Origin: Candidatus Agathobaculum merdipullorum
GTDB taxonomy: Bacteria > Bacillota > Clostridia > Oscillospirales > Butyricicoccaceae
Assembly (NCBI GenBank): GCA_019115185.1
Contig: DXDZ01000048.1
Span: 1 to 51,547, forward strand
DNA length: 51,547 nt
Direction: 5' to 3'
Of the stretch, positions 48,186 to 51,547 are shown piece by piece. Each line of letters starts with the position of its first letter. Position 1 is the first letter of the stretch. The notes under the pieces are model-generated. The model ran no database searches. It saw only the letters and a list, made by a program, of their open reading frames with translations, and had not been told where the DNA came from. The position numbers were made by a program, and so were the translations under genes.

Positions 48186-48854
48186 GTGGACTGGTATCCG
48201 CTCTTTAATTCGCTGCGCATCGCGGCGCTGAGCAGCATCATCGTGTTTTTCACCGGCATTGCCGCGGCCTATTATGCAGTGCGCCTGCCGCGCCTTGCAA
48301 AAGGCGTGCTCGACGTAGTGCTCACGCTGCCGCTTGTGCTGCCGCCCACGGTCGTGGGCTATTTTTTGCTGCTGCTGTTCGGTTCCCGCCGTCCACTCGG
48401 CATCGCGCTCGAGCAAATCGGCGTTCAATTCGTCATGACGTGGTACGGCGGCGTGATTGCGGCTTCGGTTGTTGCCTTTCCTCTGCTCTACCGCACCGCG
48501 CGCGGCGCGTTCGAGGCTTTTGACCAGACGCTTGCGCAGGCCGGACAAACACTTGGGCTGTCCAATACCTATATTTTTTGGCGTATTCGCATGCCCGCCT
48601 GCCGTCAGGGCATCATCGCGGGCGTGGTACTCGCCTTTGCGCGCGCACTGGGCGAATACGGCGCGACCAGCATGCTGATCGGCTACACGCCCGGCAAAAC
48701 CGCGACTATCTCGACCACAGTGTACCAGCTTTGGCGCACAGGCGACGATTATCATGCCTTTCTCTGGGTGCTGGTCAACCTTGCCATCTCCGCGGCGGTG
48801 CTGCTGACCGTCAACCTGTTGGAACGTCGGCAAAAAGAGGTGCACCGCGCATGA
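48186..48854 (+). CDS. modB: molybdate ABC transporter permease
   Basis: The 222-residue membrane protein has five to six hydrophobic helices and the coupling motif EAFDQTLAQAGQTLGLSN of binding-protein-dependent permeases, plus ARALGEYGATSMLIGY, typical of ModB. It starts with GTG, with AGGAG 12 bases upstream. Its end overlaps modC by four bases. Confidence 0.94.
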   Translation: MDWYPLFNSLRIAALSSIIVFFTGIAAAYYAVRLPRLAKGVLDVVLTLPLVLPPTVVGYFLLLLFGSRRPLGIALEQIGVQFVMTWYGGVIAASVVAFPLLYRTARGAFEAFDQTLAQAGQTLGLSNTYIFWRIRMPACRQGIIAGVVLAFARALGEYGATSMLIGYTPGKTATISTTVYQLWRTGDDYHAFLWVLVNLAISAAVLLTVNLLERRQKEVHRA

Positions 48855-49894
48855 ACCTGCATGTGGATATCCGCAAAAAACTCGGTGACTTCGTGCTGGA
48901 AACCGCCTTTGACGCGGAGAATGCCGTCACCGGCCTGCTGGGCGCGTCCGGCTGCGGCAAAAGCATGACCCTCAAATGTATCGCGGGCGTAGAAACGCCG
49001 GACAGCGGCTGCATTGTGCTGGACGGCGAAACGTTGTTCGACTCCGCGCGCGGCATCAATCTCAAGCCACAGCAACGGCGCGTGGGCTATCTGTTCCAGC
49101 AATACGCCCTGTTTCCGCACCTGACGGTCGAGCGCAACATCTTAACCGGTCTGCACTGTGAGCGTGATGCCGGTACACGTCAGCGCCGCCTGCGCGAAAT
49201 GATTGCAATGATGCAGCTGGAAGGACTGGAAAAGCTGCGTCCGGCGCAGCTCTCCGGCGGACAGGCGCAGCGCGTGGCGCTTGCACGTATGCTGATGAAC
49301 GAACCGCGCCTGCTGCTGCTGGACGAGCCGTTTTCCGCGCTGGACAGCCATCTGCGCGACCAATTGCAGCCGCAGTTTCTTGACTTGCTGCGCTCCTATG
49401 GGCGGCAAGCCGTGCTGGTAACCCACAGCCGCGACGAGGCCTATCACCTGTGCGGTCAGCTGTGCGTGATGGAGAACGGCCGCACCGTACGCGACGGCGC
49501 GACAAAAGCCGTCTTTGCCGACCCGCGCAGCGAAGCCGCCGCACGCCTGACCGGCTGCAAAAACATCACCCCCGCCCGCAAGATCGACGAGCGGACGGTC
49601 GAAGCGCCCGCATGGGGGCTGCGCTTCACTTCCGCGCAGCCCGTGCCGGACGATCTATGTGCCATCGGCCTGCGCGCACACTATTTCCATGCCCGCGCCG
49701 CCGCCAACCGCGCAAGCGTGCAATGGGTGGGAGAATTGGAAGAACCCTTCGAGTGGATTTTACTGTTCCGCTATGCCGGGCAGGACGAAAACACGCCGCC
49801 CCTGTGGTGGCGCATGTCCAAAGACCGCAAACCTGCCGTGCTGCCCGAAGTGCTGGGCATCGCGCCAGAAAACGTATTGCTATTGACCCGATAA
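48851..49894 (+). CDS. modC: molybdate ABC transporter ATP-binding protein
   Basis: The 347-residue ATPase powers molybdate uptake. It has Walker A GASGCGKS near residue 35, the Q loop in FQQYALFPH, the signature LSGGQAQR, Walker B LLLLDEPF and the switch His in VTHSRDEA. The C-terminal part (from about residue 230) resembles the regulatory TOBE region but is divergent, with WWRMSKDRKPAVLPEVLG near the end. The start is the ATG overlapping the modB stop. Confidence 0.95.
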   Translation: MNLHVDIRKKLGDFVLETAFDAENAVTGLLGASGCGKSMTLKCIAGVETPDSGCIVLDGETLFDSARGINLKPQQRRVGYLFQQYALFPHLTVERNILTGLHCERDAGTRQRRLREMIAMMQLEGLEKLRPAQLSGGQAQRVALARMLMNEPRLLLLDEPFSALDSHLRDQLQPQFLDLLRSYGRQAVLVTHSRDEAYHLCGQLCVMENGRTVRDGATKAVFADPRSEAAARLTGCKNITPARKIDERTVEAPAWGLRFTSAQPVPDDLCAIGLRAHYFHARAAANRASVQWVGELEEPFEWILLFRYAGQDENTPPLWWRMSKDRKPAVLPEVLGIAPENVLLLTR

Positions 49895-49906
49895 GGAGGA
49901 CAAACC

Positions 49907-50860
49907 ATGTTTGAGCAACTGCTGACCACCGCCCTGCACGAAATGGAGCAAGGTCGCCCTGTTCTGCTGGTTTCGGTTGCCCGCGCGACCGGTTCCACAC
50001 CGCGCAAGGAAGGTGCAATGCTTCTGGCAGGCACGCAAGGGTTGCTGTGCGGCACGATTGGCGGCGGTTTGCTCGAGCACCGCTGTCTGGAACTTGCCGC
50101 TGCACAGCCCACCTGCGGTCACCTTATGCACTTTGAGCTGGACAACCGCAAAGCGGGCAGTCTGGGCATGATATGCGGCGGCGCGACCGAAGTGCTATTT
50201 TCCCCGCTGACTGATCCTGCGCCGCTGCGCGCAGCGCTTTCCGCTTTGCAGAACAGGACGCCGGTCTGGCTGTGTCTGCCATTCGACGGTACGACGCCCT
50301 ATATCGCGCAGGACAGCGCGTTGCCCACACGGCCAACCATTTTATCACAAAACAGCAAAGATGCACTGTGCGTGCCGCTGACCGACGCAGGGCGGGTATT
50401 TGTCATCGGTGGTGGGCATGTGTCGCATGAGCTATGCGCGCTGCTGCACCGGCTGGACTTCCGACACATCGTTATCGACGACCGACCGGAATTCTGCTCC
50501 CCTGCCCGTTTTCCTCACGCGGAACAGACGCTGACCCTCCCCCTAACCGAGCTTGCGCACGCGCTCACCGGCGCGCTGTGCCCCACAGAAGCAGATGCCT
50601 TCTGCATCATGACGCGCGGCCATGAGGGCGACGCAGACGCCGTGCGCTATGCGCTGTCCACCCCGGCCAGTTATATCGGCCTGATGGGCAGCCGCCGCAA
50701 ACGCGAAACGTTGTTCCACACGCTGGCGCAGGAGGGATTTTCCTCTGAGACGCAGCGGCGCATCATCACGCCCATCGGCTTAGAGATTGGCGCACAGACC
50801 CCCGCGGAGATCGCTGTCTCCATAGCTGCACAGCTGATCGAGTGGCGCGCTGCCCGCTGA
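49907..50860 (+). CDS. xdhC: XdhC/CoxI-family protein
   Basis: XdhC proteins bind the mature molybdenum cofactor and insert it, after sulfuration or in this pathway selenation, into xanthine-dehydrogenase-type enzymes. The 317-residue protein has the N-terminal XdhC/CoxI domain (VARATGSTPRKEGAMLLA, GTIGGGLLEHRC) with Cys in GMICGGATEV, and a C-terminal Rossmann domain (VFVIGGGHVSHELCALLHRL, YIGLMGSRRKRETLF). An AAGGAGG lies before the ATG. It is the last gene of the molybdenum region and is followed by a perfect terminator. The hydroxylase it serves is not in the window. Confidence 0.94.
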   Translation: MFEQLLTTALHEMEQGRPVLLVSVARATGSTPRKEGAMLLAGTQGLLCGTIGGGLLEHRCLELAAAQPTCGHLMHFELDNRKAGSLGMICGGATEVLFSPLTDPAPLRAALSALQNRTPVWLCLPFDGTTPYIAQDSALPTRPTILSQNSKDALCVPLTDAGRVFVIGGGHVSHELCALLHRLDFRHIVIDDRPEFCSPARFPHAEQTLTLPLTELAHALTGALCPTEADAFCIMTRGHEGDADAVRYALSTPASYIGLMGSRRKRETLFHTLAQEGFSSETQRRIITPIGLEIGAQTPAEIAVSIAAQLIEWRAAR

Positions 50861-50861
50861 G

Positions 50862-50890
50862 TTTTCGGAGCCGAAAAACGGCTCCGAAAA
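50862..50890 (+). terminator. terminator after xdhC
   Basis: TTTTCGGAGCCG pairs perfectly with CGGCTCCGAAAA around AAAAA, followed by TTTTTGATTTTTTT. It starts one base past the xdhC stop. Confidence 0.95.
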
Positions 50891-50915
50891 TTTTTGATTT
50901 TTTTGAGAAAATATG

Positions 50916-50944
50916 TTGACAATATCCCCTCTTTTCGATATAAT
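50916..50944 (+). promoter_or_regulatory. promoter of the first tRNA-Leu pair
   Basis: TTGACA and TATAAT, both perfect, are separated by 17 bases. This is a strong constitutive promoter. Confidence 0.9.
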
Positions 50945-50951
50945 ACTATTT

Positions 50952-50971
50952 GTCGCTGACAGTGAGGCGAC
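50952..50971 (+). other. conserved leader hairpin of tRNA unit 1
   Basis: GTCGC and GCGAC can pair across a ten-base loop at the very start of the transcript. The same element occurs in unit 2, where the surrounding leader has diverged. Confidence 0.5.
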
Positions 50972-50988
50972 TCGATACGAAAGAGAAT

Positions 50989-51073
50989 GCGAGTGTGCTG
51001 GAACTGGTAGACAGGCACGTTTGAGGGGCGTGTGTCAATCGACGTACGGGTTCAAGTCCCGTCACTCGCACCA
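50989..51073 (+). tRNA. tRNA-Leu(GAG), copy 1
   Basis: The 85-base gene has a seven-pair acceptor stem GCGAGTG/CACTCGC, a long variable arm as expected for leucine tRNA, the T arm with GTTCAAGTC and the encoded CCA end. The anticodon loop TTGAGGG carries GAG, reading CUC and CUU codons. Confidence 0.97.
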
Positions 51074-51096
51074 CCTTCAAACCCAAAACCAAATAT

Positions 51097-51182
51097 GCGG
51101 ATGTGGCGGAATGGCAGACGCGCTAGCTTCAGGTGCTAGTGTTCGCAAGGACGTGGGGGTTCAAGTCCCCCCATCCGCACCA
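51097..51182 (+). tRNA. tRNA-Leu(CAG), copy 1
   Basis: The 86-base gene has the acceptor stem GCGGATG/CATCCGC, the anticodon stem CTAGC/GCTAG with loop TTCAGGT (anticodon CAG, reading CUG), a long variable arm and the encoded CCA. It follows the GAG tRNA by 23 bases on the same transcript. Confidence 0.97.
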
Positions 51183-51227
51183 AGAAGAAGCACTGATTTC
51201 AAACGAAATCTAGTGCTTCTTCTTTTT
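51183..51227 (+). terminator. terminator after the first tRNA pair
   Basis: AGAAGAAGCACTGATTTC pairs with GAAATC-TAGTGCTTCTTCT (one bulged base) around AAAC, followed by TTTTT. It begins immediately after the tRNA CCA end. Confidence 0.93.
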
Positions 51228-51277
51228 GCAACATGAAAATATCTGCAAATTCCATCAAATTGATTCGACAAAATATA

Positions 51278-51306
51278 TTGACAAAACCACTTTATTTTGC
51301 TATAAT
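51278..51306 (+). promoter_or_regulatory. promoter of the second tRNA-Leu pair
   Basis: TTGACA and TATAAT, both perfect, are again separated by 17 bases, although the spacer sequence differs from unit 1. Confidence 0.9.
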
Positions 51307-51313
51307 ATTACAC

Positions 51314-51333
51314 GTCGCTGACAGTGATGCGAC
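51314..51333 (+). other. conserved leader hairpin of tRNA unit 2
   Basis: GTCGC and GCGAC flank CTGACAGTGAT-type loop sequence, matching the unit 1 element except for one loop base. Confidence 0.5.
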
Positions 51334-51350
51334 ACGACGCAAAAGAGAAT

Positions 51351-51435
51351 GCGAGTGTGCTGGAACTGGTAGACAGGCACGTTTGAGGGGCGTGTGTCAA
51401 TCGACGTACGGGTTCAAGTCCCGTCACTCGCACCA
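51351..51435 (+). tRNA. tRNA-Leu(GAG), copy 2
   Basis: The 85-base gene appears identical to copy 1, including the GAG anticodon and the encoded CCA end, and lies 362 bases downstream of it. Confidence 0.97.
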
Positions 51436-51460
51436 CCTTCAAACAACTAAAATCAAATAT

Positions 51461-51546
51461 GCGGATGTGGCGGAATGGCAGACGCGCTAGCTTCAGGTGC
51501 TAGTGTTCGCAAGGACGTGGGGGTTCAAGTCCCCCCATCCGCACCA
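51461..51546 (+). tRNA. tRNA-Leu(CAG), copy 2
   Basis: The 86-base gene appears identical to copy 1, with anticodon CAG and the encoded CCA. The spacer from the preceding tRNA is 25 bases, two longer than in unit 1. The gene ends one base before the window does. Confidence 0.97.
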
Positions 51547-51547
51547 A

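Noticed and set aside
50913-51490. Open reading frames running through the tRNA genes
   Set aside because: They are translations of the duplicated tRNA genes and their promoters, which account for the similarity between them.

Overview
The window looks like a chromosome segment of a spore-forming, low-oxygen Firmicute of the class Clostridia, most likely Oscillospirales (Butyricicoccaceae/Agathobaculum-like or a close relative). That placement is inferred from gene content: an IspH-ribosomal protein S1 fusion, the sporulation genes yunB and ytfJ, gatCAB, ligA, scpA/scpB and a selenium-dependent molybdenum hydroxylase maturation locus, in high-G+C DNA with strong AGGAGG-type ribosome sites. 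I read 56 protein genes (two of them interrupted by an in-frame TAG) and four tRNA genes. I see no rRNA, CRISPR array or complete mobile element.

Layout. Bases 1-330 are AT-richer and foreign-looking: a hypothetical gene runs off the left edge and abuts an oligopeptide transporter that lacks its N-terminal part. Next (1.7-7.1 kb) comes a peptide-catabolism block: a PqqD-like protein, a small membrane protein and dipeptidase PepD, facing an operon of three tandem M42 aminopeptidases. A DUF6442-XRE pair with two operator palindromes follows. From 7.9 to 13.6 kb the minus-strand operon ligA-gatC-gatA-gatB plus a lipoprotein is housekeeping, followed by yunB. From 14.4 to 19.8 kb the operon rpiR-FAD enzyme-cmk-plsC-ispH/rpsA ends in a strong terminator. 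From 19.8 to 24.9 kb the order of transcription is site-2 protease, scpA, scpB, DUF2953, ytfJ, dacF, rluB.

At 25.2-27.0 kb lies a KdpD-like kinase/OmpR-family regulator pair. Both scpA and the kinase carry a single in-frame TAG in an otherwise intact frame, only 1.8 kb apart. At 27.1-30.3 kb are a HIT protein, an FkbM-type methyltransferase and, divergently, a two-gene unit that I cannot assign: a protein built of repeated GILAMDP modules with a Ser/Tyr/Gly-rich tail, directly followed by a DUF6734 glycosyltransferase-like gene. This is the best candidate for something undescribed.

From 30.3 to 36.7 kb is a sucrose operon (LacI-type regulator, PTS EIIBCA, GH32 sucrose-6-phosphate hydrolase, HAD phosphatase, fructokinase) with a perfect 14-base operator. 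A YgjP-type metalloprotein and a DMT exporter follow.

From 38.2 to 50.9 kb is a coherent selenium/molybdenum region: selD, a NifS-like enzyme, YedE, a TusA-like protein, DUF3343, YqeC, YqeB, ModE, a MoeA-like protein with a Cys-rich tail, MoaA, a MOSC-MogA fusion, ModABC and XdhC. Together they would import Se and molybdate and build and insert the labile-selenium Mo cofactor of hydroxylases such as xanthine dehydrogenase; the hydroxylase itself is not in the window. The right end holds two copies of a tRNA-Leu(GAG)-tRNA-Leu(CAG) unit, each with its own strong promoter and a conserved leader hairpin.
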